From: Akkermansiaceae bacterium UBA1315
GTDB taxonomy: Bacteria > Verrucomicrobiota > Verrucomicrobiia > Verrucomicrobiales > Akkermansiaceae
Assembly: GCA_002307065.1 (NCBI GenBank)
Contig: DBTN01000034.1
Coordinates: 1 to 17,322, forward strand
Reading direction: 5' to 3'
Length of the DNA: 17,322 nucleotides
This document shows, in pieces, positions 1 to 7,562 of this stretch. The notes under the pieces are model-generated. The model was not told the DNA's origin and did no database searches. It worked only from the letters and a program-made list of their open reading frames with translations. The position numbers and the translations under genes were made by a program. Positions within the stretch are counted from its first letter, which is position 1; every line of letters starts with the position of its first letter.

Positions 1-1218
1 GAAGATTATCAGGCCGCGATGCAAGACGCCGCAGCCTTTATTTTGGCAAATTCGACTTCGGATCTGTTTCAAGCCACCCATGCCGAACGGTTCGATAACG
101 AAGGTGAAGAAGCGTTGGCTCAAAGGATTCGGAATGCTTCAAGCGAAGCAGAGGTGCAACGACTGCTGCTGGACTATGTGGCTAGCCAGCAGACCGGTTT
201 GCTGACCGGTAAATGGGCGACTGCGGATGAGCAAGCGAACCAAATAAACCTCGCTGCCTCTTACAAAGACTACAACGAAGCGCTACGATTGGGTGCCTAC
301 AGCGCGCTCGTGGATGCTGGAGGCAGTGGTTTTTGGGAAAGTTCGGCCGTCGGACAGATGTTCCAAGGCGGCGACGACGATTTTATCCAAACGTTGTTAT
401 CTTATCCGGATTGGGTGTTCGCCGGGATCCTGAAGCCGAATGCGGAGCAAGCCTCCAACAGCCTGTTTACCGGGGCCGCACTCGGTTGGGAATTGGGAGA
501 AGACACTCGTAAACTTCAGAATCTTTATACGGCAACGATAGCGGTCCGCAATACCGCCGCAGTTGGCGCAGTGGTGGTCGGAGGCGTGGTGGCCGGTCCG
601 GCGATCATCGCAGGATATACCGAGGGCAGCTTGCTCGCCGGTGTTTATGGAACATCCGCCCTTTCGACGATCAACGGCACGACACTCCTGACCTACGGCG
701 GCACTGGCATGTTGGGAAGTGGCAGCGCCATTACCGTCGGAGACGCACTGGCCATGGGCGGCACGGCATGGCTGTTCGGTTCCGAGGAAGGCCGTGAATA
801 CTTTGCGCAAGTAGCCTCAAGCGGCCTGCCTCCCCAAATGGTGCTGGCCCTGCTCGGCCTCGACGAAGCCGCAGCGATCGGGGGAGGGGTGAAGGGAGAG
901 GTGCCTGTCGTAAATAATGTAGCACCACGCGCATTGACTAAAGCTGACCTCGGTGTTAATGGAACACTGCACGAACTGAATGGAACGTTCAACGTGATCG
1001 ATGGGGTGGCAAACGTTCGGATTGATATGATTCGCGGAGATATAGTAAATCCCTTCAAAATCATAGAAAATTTATCGACCACTGCCCTGGCACACGGCGC
1101 TTCTACACTGAGGATTGAGGCAACCCTTGCCAATGAGCGACTTTATAACATTCTACAGAAAAGATACGGTTTAGTCACTGAGGGAGCGAATGATGTCATT
1201 ATTATTAAACTTAAATGA
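1..1218 (+). CDS. C-terminal part of a polymorphic-toxin-like protein (5' end outside window)
   Basis: The frame is open from base 1 (EDYQAA precedes the first Met at 19), so this is probably the 3' end of a longer gene rather than a start at 19. About 405 residues are visible. The first ~170 are helical-looking and unrecognised. Residues ~175-255 (counted from the Met at 19) are Gly/Ala/Val-rich and hydrophobic, as in the regions that often precede toxin tips of Rhs-like or other secreted polymorphic proteins. The last ~100 residues form a separate globular domain. Its end (HGASTLRIE followed by ANERLYNILQKRYGLV) resembles the C-terminal helix/strand of GNAT acetyltransferases, but the usual acetyl-CoA loop (Q/RxxGxG/A) is not visible, so catalysis is unproven. 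The 4-nt overlap with the next gene fits a toxin-immunity pair. No signal peptide can be assessed. Confidence 0.6.
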   Translation, partial: EDYQAAMQDAAAFILANSTSDLFQATHAERFDNEGEEALAQRIRNASSEAEVQRLLLDYVASQQTGLLTGKWATADEQANQINLAASYKDYNEALRLGAYSALVDAGGSGFWESSAVGQMFQGGDDDFIQTLLSYPDWVFAGILKPNAEQASNSLFTGAALGWELGEDTRKLQNLYTATIAVRNTAAVGAVVVGGVVAGPAIIAGYTEGSLLAGVYGTSALSTINGTTLLTYGGTGMLGSGSAITVGDALAMGGTAWLFGSEEGREYFAQVASSGLPPQMVLALLGLDEAAAIGGGVKGEVPVVNNVAPRALTKADLGVNGTLHELNGTFNVIDGVANVRIDMIRGDIVNPFKIIENLSTTALAHGASTLRIEATLANERLYNILQKRYGLVTEGANDVIIIKLK

Positions 1219-1586
1219 GTGTTTCTATATCATCATTGGTTCAGCGTTGCAGTCGTCAAATGCCCAAATTTTTTGGGGCGGATGCTTGCTCTGCTTCGAA
1301 TTTTATCACTGAAGAGGTGCCACTAGGCCTTTACCGAAATCAGGACAGCGATGATGTCGTATTTACGTCCTTAGGCCTTCGTTGCGGAAAACGTCCCTTA
1401 ATCTCATACCAGCTCATTGCGGATGCTCGCGTCATCGGTGATAAGCAAGCAGCAAGTCAAATTGAGCTTTCGCTGACAACAGGAGAATCTGAACGAGTAA
1501 CTTTCGACGGAGGCAATGAGCGATTCAGAGATGTATGGGAAATACTGCGGTTGTTGGATCGCATTCGATCCGTAGCGGATAGATAA
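1215..1586 (+). CDS. Putative immunity protein for the upstream toxin-like domain
   Basis: The 123-residue product starts at an ATG overlapping the upstream stop as ATGA, which implies translational coupling. I do not recognise the family by name. From about residue 32 it alternates short beta-strand-like segments (GLYRNQDSDDVVFTSLGLRC, LISYQLIADARVI, QIELSLTTGESERVTF) and closes with an amphipathic helix (FRDVWEILRLLDRIRS). That pattern is reminiscent of bacterial PH-like domains. There is no signal peptide or membrane segment, so it should be cytosolic, as expected for an immunity protein protecting the producing cell. The immunity role is inferred only from overlap, size and position directly after a toxin-like C-terminus. 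It could instead be an unrelated cytosolic PH-like protein. Confidence 0.6.
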   Translation: MSVSISSLVQRCSRQMPKFFGADACSASNFITEEVPLGLYRNQDSDDVVFTSLGLRCGKRPLISYQLIADARVIGDKQAASQIELSLTTGESERVTFDGGNERFRDVWEILRLLDRIRSVADR

Positions 1587-1980
1587 ACATGAACCCGCGC
1601 GTCAACCCATAGCGTTGCTGTGCCAACCTATTTAAAGGACGAAGCAAAAATCAGCTTGATTCGCTTCGCTCACCCCTCCGGGGGGCACGTCGCCTTCGCT
1701 CCTGTCCATAACCTTCGGTTGTTCTCGGCTACGTACGCTCTCTGGCGAATGGTGATTGAAGGGTTTTCGGGTCATTTGGCTCTCTCCGCCTCATTCCCAA
1801 GTCTGCTTCATGGGTGGTCTATTCGTTTCGGATATTTCGATTGATTCGGAGTGAAGATCCCGGTATTCGGACTCCTGTATTCAAATGAAATCCCCCCAAA
1901 TTTGTTCGACTTCCATCATTCCTTTTTTAAAGGCTTTTTCAGCGTCTAATCCTCAGGTCGGACGGCTGGGTAAGGGCTCC
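1587..1980 (+). other. Gene-poor spacer with small hairpins
   Basis: I see no convincing gene here. A frame from a GTG at 1620 to 1844 has no ribosome site and an implausible composition. The stretch holds a short CCCC-TCC-GGGG hairpin near 1673-1685, two copies of CTTCGCT (1664-1670 and 1694-1700) and a small AACC-TTC-GGTT hairpin near 1710. There is also an ATG at 1885 in frame with the following lipoprotein, but it lacks a ribosome site and would bury the signal peptide. The stretch could be a decayed toxin/immunity module or a leader; neither is proven. Confidence 0.4.
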
Positions 1981-2718
1981 ATGAGATGGGTGATTCGTCT
2001 TTTAGGAGGATTGGTGGTGGTTTGTGTGGCAAGTTGCGGGGAGGCGTATGTTGCGCAGCTCGACGCAATTCGATCCGTCGGGATTTCCAACGGGTTGGGC
2101 GATCGAGTCGTTCGCCGCACGGTGAATGTCAGCTTGCTTGGAGACGCCGTTGGTGACGAAGAGGTGCCGGAAGTTAGAAAAAAAGTTGAAACGGCGACGA
2201 TGCGAAATCTGAAGTCTCGTTTCCAAACGGTGAAGATGCTACCGGCAATCGATTTTTCAGCGAGTGGTTATTCTTCCCCTTTTCGTTCTAAGAATGACAA
2301 GCTCTTTAAGGAACGAGCAATTGCCTCAGCGAAAAAGGAAAATTTAGATGCGGTGTGGATTATTTACCCTCTGAAAAATTCGATCTATGAACCTGGCGGA
2401 ATGATTTTAGGTGGTTACGAACATTGGCAGCAAACTTCCATGGGGATTTTGCGCGAGTTTGCTACGTGTTCTGCTCGTGCCGAAATGGTGGATGTGAAAT
2501 CTGGAGAAGTGATCGCTCGACCAAAGGCGAATTATTTCAATTTTTCGGCAGCATTTCAGAACGAATTTCGTCTGACTTCACACGATTGGAAACGGCGTCT
2601 TTCGGATTATGATCCGGCAGTGCGTCGAGAAATTATCGAAGGGATTGCCCAAGCTGGGGAAAATAAAATGGTGATGCTTCTGGAGGACTCTGGAATCACG
2701 GGTTCCGATGCTCGGTGA
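1981..2718 (+). CDS. Putative lipoprotein, possibly CsgG/GNA1162-like
   Basis: The 245-residue product begins with a lipoprotein signal: MRWVIR, a hydrophobic stretch LLGGLVVVCV, then the lipobox-like VASC with the modifiable Cys at residue 19. This is why the ATG at 1981 is preferred over the in-frame ATG at 1885, which would put 32 residues in front of the signal. The bases GGTAAGGG lie just upstream of 1981. The mature part has a helix (EVRKKVETATMRNL), a segment with predicted strands (NLDAVWIIYPL) and a strand pair around ARAEMVDVKSGEVIARP. This resembles the alpha/beta pattern of CsgG- or GNA1162-like outer-membrane lipoproteins, in which a protein modifies or senses the envelope. That resemblance is by pattern only and no family signature is certain. 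It is convergent with the Feo genes and more AT-rich than them. Confidence 0.65.
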   Translation: MRWVIRLLGGLVVVCVASCGEAYVAQLDAIRSVGISNGLGDRVVRRTVNVSLLGDAVGDEEVPEVRKKVETATMRNLKSRFQTVKMLPAIDFSASGYSSPFRSKNDKLFKERAIASAKKENLDAVWIIYPLKNSIYEPGGMILGGYEHWQQTSMGILREFATCSARAEMVDVKSGEVIARPKANYFNFSAAFQNEFRLTSHDWKRRLSDYDPAVRREIIEGIAQAGENKMVMLLEDSGITGSDAR

Positions 2719-2823
2719 GATGGAAGTGCTGTGTGAATAGACTTCGCACCTGGTCCGATTTCGAAGGAAGAAGGGTGCTGGAGGCGAGGGGGGAAACCTG
2801 TGACGGCCCTTATGTTGGTGCGG

Positions 2824-2958
2824 CTATTTTTTCTTTCCGCAGCCACAGTCATGGCCGCAGCCACCGGTTTTTTTGGATTTGGAAATCCGGATGACGAAAA
2901 TGATGGCGGTGATTACCACGATCCCGACCGCTGCCCAGGTTTGCCATTGGATGTCCAT
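2824..2958 (-). CDS. FeoB-associated Cys-rich membrane protein
   Basis: This 44-residue gene is easily missed by size cutoffs. It starts 12 nt downstream of the feoB stop. The product has one N-terminal transmembrane helix (roughly residues 7-24, WAAVGIVVITAIIFVI), a basic stretch (RISKSKK) and a short tail GGCGHDCGCGKKK with three Cys and one His. This is the layout of the small FeoB-associated Cys-rich proteins often encoded next to feoB. The Cys/His tail probably lies in the cytosol near the FeoB pore and could bind ferrous iron or help in its handling. The exact role of this family is not settled. Translation is probably coupled to feoB, because no clear ribosome site precedes the ATG. 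The assignment is strong from context and composition. Confidence 0.88.
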   Translation of the reverse strand: MDIQWQTWAAVGIVVITAIIFVIRISKSKKTGGCGHDCGCGKKK

Positions 2959-2970
2959 AGAGTCGGTTTT

Positions 2971-4863
2971 TTAATAGCCCAGGAGTTTGCCGATTTGGAA
3001 GACTGCGAGTGAGGCAAGGTAGGCGAAACCGGTCATAAAGACAAATTGGCCTCCCGCCCATTTCCAAGAGTTTGCTTCGCGGGCGACGACTGCCGTGGTG
3101 GGCAGGCATTGAAGGGCGTAGATGTAAAATACGAGCAACGAAATCATTGAAAGCGGCGTGAAGAGCGGTCGGCCGTCTGGCCATTTTGCTTCGGCCAATC
3201 GATCGCGCAGGGCGGTCCGGGTTTGCACTTCGTCGTCGGTTTCTTCGACTCGGAAAAGAATGGCGATGGATGAGTTGAAGACCTCGCGGGCTGCGAATGA
3301 TGTCAAAATCGCAGTGCCCATTTTTCCGTCGAATCCGAGCGGTTGCACGACCGGTTCGATCACCGCACCGATGCGGCCCATGGCGCTGTGGGCGAGTTTG
3401 TCAGCGGCGTCGCCTTCGGAGGTTTTGGGGTAAGTGCTGAGTGCCCAGAGTAGAATCGAGAGTCCGAGAATGATCGTGCCCGCCTGTGAAACGAAGGCCC
3501 AGGCTCTGTCAAAAACGTGGCGGAAAATGTATCCCCACTGGAGATTTCGGTAGGGGGGGAGTTCGAGGAGGAAGTGGCTTGGTTTTGCGTCTTCGCCAAG
3601 GCGGCCTCGTAAAATCCGGGCGGTCACAAAAGCGGTGAGTGTCCCCAGAGCATAGATCGCAAACAGGATCGCCGCTTGTTTCCAGGTGCCTTCGCTTTCG
3701 TGCAAAAGCAGCGGAATGATGAGGAAATAAACCGGCAGTCGCGCCGAGCAGCTCATCCACGGAGCAACGAAAATCGTGACGAGTCGTTCCTTGGGAGAAT
3801 GGATCGTCCGGGTCGCCATGACGCCGGGAATGGCGCAGGCGTAGGAGCTGAAAAGGGGGAGGAAGGCTTTCCCGCTCAGGCCGGCCTTTGCCATCACTCC
3901 GTCCATCAGATAGGCGGCCCGTGCCATGTAGCCGGAGCTTTCCAGGATGCCGATGAAAAGGAATAGCAGGACGATCTGTGGCAGGAAGACGAGAACTCCT
4001 CCGACGCCACCGAGGATGCCATCGACGAGCAGCGATTGCAGATCTCCTTCGGGAATTTTTGAAATGAGCCATTCGCCTAACATTCCTTGAGCATTTTCGA
4101 TCCAGCCCATGGGGATCGAAGCAAAGGAAAAGATCGACCAGAAGACGGCGAAAAGAACAACGAGGAAGAAAACCCAGCCGAAGAAGGGATGGAGCAGAAC
4201 GCGGTCGATGCGATCGGAGATCGTTTGCTGATGGGCGTCGGGGCGGCGGGCGGCGAGTGCGCAAAGTTGTTCGATGAACGAGCGGCGGGCGACGCCGGGA
4301 TCTTCGGGGCCGTGGGCCCAGGGTGCGGATGGGTGGAAAGGCAGGGGGAAGCGTAGCGTTTGTTTCAGCTCGATGATGCCTTTGCCCGCATTTGCCTGCA
4401 TGGGAATGACGGGGATGCCGAGTTCTTCGGAAAGTTTAATCGGGTCGAGCCGTAGGCCGGATTTTTCCGCGACATCGACCATGTTGAGCGCGAGCACGCA
4501 GGGCAGGCCTTGTTCGAGGACTTGGAGGGCCAGTTGCAGGTGGCGCTCGAGATTGGAAGAATCCACGACGCAGACGACGAGATCCGGTTTTGGTTCACCC
4601 GGAAGCATGCCGGTCAGGGCGTCGATCGCGACCTGTTCGTCCGGGGAATCCGCCCTGAGGGAGTAGCAGCCGGGCAGGTCGAGCACGCGGACTTTTTTCC
4701 CGTGAGGGGTGAATGTCTCACCGCTTTTTACGGAAACCGTGACGCCTGAATAGTTGCCAACGCGCTGGTTGGAACCGGTTAACGCATTGAAAAGCGTGGT
4801 TTTTCCTGAGTTTGGATTGCCAACGAGGGCAATCATGGCGGGAGCTTCTGGGACGGAAGACAT
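2971..4863 (-). CDS. feoB: Ferrous iron transport protein B
   Basis: FeoB imports Fe(II) across the inner membrane and couples to a cytosolic GTPase. The 630-residue product has an N-terminal G domain with G1 GNPNSGKT (15-22), G3 DLPG (62-65) and G4 NMVD (127-130). The conserved NYSGVTV switch segment follows G1 (residues 37-43). A linker to about residue 215 leads into the multi-helix membrane domain. The Gate-type segments are clear: FLPLFSSYACAIPGVMATR (334-352, Cys343) and SCSARLPVY (371-379, Cys372). The protein is somewhat shorter than the E. coli enzyme (773 residues), mainly beyond the gates. feoA lies 20 nt upstream and the small Cys-rich gene 12 nt downstream, so the three form one operon. 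The start ATG at 4863 gives a normal family N-terminus. Confidence 0.97.
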   Translation of the reverse strand: MSSVPEAPAMIALVGNPNSGKTTLFNALTGSNQRVGNYSGVTVSVKSGETFTPHGKKVRVLDLPGCYSLRADSPDEQVAIDALTGMLPGEPKPDLVVCVVDSSNLERHLQLALQVLEQGLPCVLALNMVDVAEKSGLRLDPIKLSEELGIPVIPMQANAGKGIIELKQTLRFPLPFHPSAPWAHGPEDPGVARRSFIEQLCALAARRPDAHQQTISDRIDRVLLHPFFGWVFFLVVLFAVFWSIFSFASIPMGWIENAQGMLGEWLISKIPEGDLQSLLVDGILGGVGGVLVFLPQIVLLFLFIGILESSGYMARAAYLMDGVMAKAGLSGKAFLPLFSSYACAIPGVMATRTIHSPKERLVTIFVAPWMSCSARLPVYFLIIPLLLHESEGTWKQAAILFAIYALGTLTAFVTARILRGRLGEDAKPSHFLLELPPYRNLQWGYIFRHVFDRAWAFVSQAGTIILGLSILLWALSTYPKTSEGDAADKLAHSAMGRIGAVIEPVVQPLGFDGKMGTAILTSFAAREVFNSSIAILFRVEETDDEVQTRTALRDRLAEAKWPDGRPLFTPLSMISLLVFYIYALQCLPTTAVVAREANSWKWAGGQFVFMTGFAYLASLAVFQIGKLLGY

Positions 4864-4883
4864 GAGCGATGGGTGAAACCGGG

Positions 4884-5138
4884 TCAGGCGACCGGTGAAA
4901 CGAGCACTTGTTCGGCGAGCTCCCGGCTGATCGCCAAGCGGGTGCCGCAGACCGAGCAGATCAAATTCCGACCGTCGGAAATTTTCCGCAGTTGGATGTT
5001 CTCACAAAATCCCAACTCGCGCAGTCGGTCGCAGCTTGGACCAGAGAGAACGCGAATTTGGACATCTGCACCGATTTTGACCTGATTCAACGTCACGGCT
5101 CCGCCAATTTCGTGAGAGGTTGATAGCGTGCGTGGCAT
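4884..5138 (-). CDS. feoA: Ferrous iron transport protein A (SH3-like)
   Basis: FeoA is a small cytosolic SH3-like protein thought to act with FeoB in Fe(II) uptake. The product is 84 residues from the ATG at 5138; a TTG at 5156 would add six residues. The family pattern is visible: GADVQIRVLSG, then RLRELGFCENIQLRKISDGRNLICSVCGTRLAIS, where the conserved LxxLGF-type turn and the G-x-LAIS end match FeoA. It carries an extra Cys pair (ICSVC) that might bind metal, which is my inference. The stop is 20 nt before feoB, consistent with an operon. Neither start has a clear Shine-Dalgarno. The start choice at the ATG is a preference, not a proof. Confidence 0.93.
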   Translation of the reverse strand: MPRTLSTSHEIGGAVTLNQVKIGADVQIRVLSGPSCDRLRELGFCENIQLRKISDGRNLICSVCGTRLAISRELAEQVLVSPVA

Positions 5139-5175
5139 CGGGGATAGAATCGCCAATTGAGACGGTCTTGCAACT

Positions 5176-5209
5176 AGAAAAAGGCGCGAGGCCTCACGGA
5201 CTCGCGCCT
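5176..5209 (-). terminator. Intrinsic terminator of the DUF5069 gene
   Basis: On the minus strand a perfect 9-bp stem (AGGCGCGAG at 5201-5209 pairing with CTCGCGCCT at 5182-5190, loop of 10 nt) is followed directly by a run of T residues (the A-run near 5176-5182 on the plus strand). It ends transcription 15 nt past the DUF5069 stop and lies immediately upstream of feoA, so the feo operon likely has its own promoter in a very short space. Confidence 0.9.
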
Positions 5210-5224
5210 GCGGGGTTGGCGGAA

Positions 5225-5665
5225 TTAGCCGAGGATCACGTTTTTGTGAACAGTCGCCCAGTCGTCGAGGTTATTGAGGTTGATGGCGTCGAGGATTTTT
5301 CCGTCGTCCGGCAGACCGCTGGCGCTGAGAATTTCCTTACGGGTTTCGTCGTCATGGTTGTAGCCGACGATGGAATCGTTGAGTTTTGTGATGATTTCCG
5401 GAGCGATCGGGCCGCCGTTTTGCTCAAGAATCCAAGCTTCCAGTTGCGGATAGGAAGGTTTTTTCGTTTTGATGAAATCCGTGAAGACCGCTTTATCGAT
5501 GCCGAGAGCGGAGAGGACCATGGAATCGTAACCGCCGCCGATTGCAGGATAGTCCGGGTTGAGTTTTCCGGCTTCGGCGAGTGAGACTTTCAGCCAGAGG
5601 CGTGGCAGATGGAGGATTCCGAGGGGGCCGGCGGTGCCGGAGCTGATGAGAGGTGTGATGGACAT
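5225..5665 (-). CDS. DUF5069 domain-containing protein
   Basis: The 146-residue product from the ATG at 5665 matches my recollection of the DUF5069 family, which is common in Verrucomicrobia and Planctomycetes and has no known function. Typical features are LHLPRLWLKVSLAEAG near the N-terminus, DYPAIGGGYDSMVLSALGI in the middle, an acidic segment YNHDDETRKEIL, and a C-terminal helix around LDAINLNNLDDWA. No signal peptide is present, so it should be cytosolic. An upstream start at 5722 would add a poorly conserved 19-residue tail, so the internal Met is preferred. The gene is divergent from argH and ends in its own strong terminator, so it appears to be a single-gene unit. Confidence 0.85.
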   Translation of the reverse strand: MSITPLISSGTAGPLGILHLPRLWLKVSLAEAGKLNPDYPAIGGGYDSMVLSALGIDKAVFTDFIKTKKPSYPQLEAWILEQNGGPIAPEIITKLNDSIVGYNHDDETRKEILSASGLPDDGKILDAINLNNLDDWATVHKNVILG

Positions 5666-5692
5666 GAGTGGCAGTGGGTAAGGTTTGAGAGT

Positions 5693-5710
5693 GGCAAACA
5701 GCGGTTTGCC
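5693..5710. promoter_or_regulatory. Inverted repeat in the DUF5069/argH divergent region
   Basis: The bases GGCAAAC and GTTTGCC form a 7-bp inverted repeat around a 4-nt loop (AGCG), in the 189-bp space between the divergent DUF5069 and argH starts. No T-run follows, so it is not a classic terminator. It could be an operator or a leader hairpin. The palindrome is clear, its function is not. Confidence 0.35.
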
Positions 5711-5854
5711 GCTTACAGACATCGGGCGTTTTGCGACGATTGCAACCGGTCTTTGAAAGATGGGAAACTTTTCTTGTTTCCTCCAGCCGCTAACCGGTTC
5801 AAATCGCGTTGCCGCAAATCACTCGCGCGGCGAAACTTTTACCTCCAAATTCTC

Positions 5855-7210
5855 ATGTGGAAAGGCCGCTTCTCCCAAGACACCTCGTCGCTCGTCCAAC
5901 AATTCGGTGAATCAATCTCCTACGACTGGCGGCTTTTCCCGCACGACATCGCCGGATCGATCGCCCATGCCCGTGCCCAGCGGGAAGCCGGACTGCTGAC
6001 CGACGAGGAGTTTTCCTCCATCGAAAGCGGACTGCGCGGCATCAAGGCGGACATTGAGGCCGGAGCCTTCGAGTTCCGCACTTCGTTGGAAGACATCCAT
6101 ATGAATATCGAGTCCGAGCTGACCCGCCGGATCGGTGCTGCGGGGGCGAAGCTTCACACCGCGCGTTCGCGAAATGATCAGGTCGCGACGGATACCCGGC
6201 TTTATTGCCGGACGGAGATTGATGGATTGCTGCGGTCGATCACCGATTTGCAAAAGGCGTTGCTCGATCGGGCCGACCGGTATTCGGCAACGGTCATTCC
6301 CGGCTACACCCATTTGCAGCGCGGCCAACCGGTCACGGTGGGTCATCATTTCCTCGCATACGTCGAAATGCTGGAGCGGGATAAAAGTCGGCTCATCGAT
6401 TGCCGGAAACGTCTCAATATTTCGCCGCTCGGATCGGGCGCGCTTGCAGGTTCGACGATCAATCTGGACCGGAAGGCGATCGCGGAAGAGCTCGGATTTG
6501 ACGATGTCACTTATAATTCGATGGATGCGATCGCGGACCGGGATTACATCGCCGAGCTGCTTTTTGTGATTTCGCTGGCCGGGGTTCATCTTTCGCGGTT
6601 GAGCGAGGATCTGATTCTTTGGTGTTCTGCGGAATTTGGATTTGCGGCGCTTTCCGACGCGCATACCACCGGTTCCTCGTTGATGCCGCAGAAAAAAAAT
6701 CCGGATGTCTGCGAATTGACCCGCGGGAAAACCGGTCGCTTGGTTGGCAATTTGATGAACCTCCTCGTCGCCGTCAAAGGTCTGCCTCTGACGTACAATC
6801 GGGATCTGCAGGAAGACAAACCGCCACTTTTTGATTCCGTCGACACGCTCCGGCTGATTCTTGCGGTGAACACGGAAATGATCGGTGCGATGGAATTAAA
6901 AGAGCAAAATTGCCGGTCTGCTGCGGCGGATCCGATGCTGCTTGCGACCGATCTTGCGGACTACTTGGTAAAAAAAGGCGTTCCTTTCCGTCACGCGCAC
7001 GAACTTGTCGGCAAGGCCGTCGCCGAAGCCCTCGCGAGCGGAACCCCGCTGGATCAACTGGATTTCGAAGCGATCGATCCGGCTTACGGGCCTGACGCGA
7101 AAGACGTCTTCTGCATCGAGCGAGCCCTGAAATCACGGACCAATCCAGGAGCCCCTTCCATCGCTAACATCTTGGGCGAACTGGAAAAATGGCGGGAGCG
7201 GTTGATTTAA
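5855..7210 (+). CDS. argH: Argininosuccinate lyase
   Basis: The enzyme splits argininosuccinate to arginine and fumarate, the last step of arginine synthesis. The cytosolic protein is 451 residues from the ATG at 5855, close to the family length. An open frame extends upstream to 5609, but that part has no family similarity; the MWKGRF start is typical. Conserved blocks are TARSRNDQ (102-109), GYTHLQRGQP (150-159, with His153), and the fumarate-lyase signature HTTGSSLMPQKKNPD (270-284), whose Ser residues include the catalytic one on the flexible loop. The C-terminal part (DLADYLVKKGVPFRHAHELVG) is also classic. It is divergent from the DUF5069 gene, with no other arg gene in view. No clear terminator follows it. 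Confidence 0.97.
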   Translation: MWKGRFSQDTSSLVQQFGESISYDWRLFPHDIAGSIAHARAQREAGLLTDEEFSSIESGLRGIKADIEAGAFEFRTSLEDIHMNIESELTRRIGAAGAKLHTARSRNDQVATDTRLYCRTEIDGLLRSITDLQKALLDRADRYSATVIPGYTHLQRGQPVTVGHHFLAYVEMLERDKSRLIDCRKRLNISPLGSGALAGSTINLDRKAIAEELGFDDVTYNSMDAIADRDYIAELLFVISLAGVHLSRLSEDLILWCSAEFGFAALSDAHTTGSSLMPQKKNPDVCELTRGKTGRLVGNLMNLLVAVKGLPLTYNRDLQEDKPPLFDSVDTLRLILAVNTEMIGAMELKEQNCRSAAADPMLLATDLADYLVKKGVPFRHAHELVGKAVAEALASGTPLDQLDFEAIDPAYGPDAKDVFCIERALKSRTNPGAPSIANILGELEKWRERLI

Positions 7211-7562
7211 ACAAGTGCCTTCGGTTCCGGTCTTGCCAAAGCAGTAAAACGCCATAGGGTTCGGGCCGAGCAGGATTTTCCTACCTCCGATGCCCGCCTC
7301 CGGCTGAGTGCTTCTGAATTTCACCCTTTTTCTCATGGGTCGAAATCGGCCAGCGGCCAGCGGCCACGAAATCGGAACCTCCTGCCAAACGGGCGGCGGC
7401 GCAAGCCGACCGGTTCTCGACGTTGGTAAAGCCCCTTCCGCATTGGCGCGGAGCTTCACCCCGGCAACAAAAAGCCGTTTGTCGGAATCCAGTCGGTCAG
7501 CACTCGGTCCTATTCCAGCATTGACGGATCGACCATCCGCCGCGCCAGGCCGCTCGTAACCA
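7211..7562 (+). other. 352-base gap between argH and the RRM gene
   Basis: I see no gene, RNA gene or classic terminator here. A frame from about 7308 to 7559 is not convincing: its composition is low-complexity and it lacks a ribosome site. The stretch carries a short 7-nt tandem repeat (GGCCAGC) at 7348-7366. The region is a likely long leader of the RRM gene, which would suit post-transcriptional control. That is inference only. Confidence 0.4.
7348..7366 (+). repeat. Heptanucleotide tandem repeat (GGCCAGC, about 2.7 copies)
   Basis: Two full units of GGCCAGC and a partial third sit in the argH/RRM gap. Short G/C-rich heptamer arrays are familiar in intergenic DNA of Planctomycetes and Verrucomicrobia. 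No function can be read from it. Confidence 0.5.

Noticed and set aside
1599..1640. Possible integron attC site after the candidate immunity gene
   Set aside because: The GTTRRRY and RYYYAAC ends and a paired stem could not be placed, and no cassette array or integrase is in view.
1620..1844. A 74-codon frame (GTG start) in the spacer after the candidate immunity gene
   Set aside because: No ribosome site, no recognisable domain, and it covers a hairpin-rich spacer; nothing supports translation.
5609..5854. An N-terminal extension of argH by 82 codons
   Set aside because: The extension overlaps the divergent DUF5069 gene and its start region, and shows no ArgH similarity; MWKGRF at 5855 is the family N-terminus.
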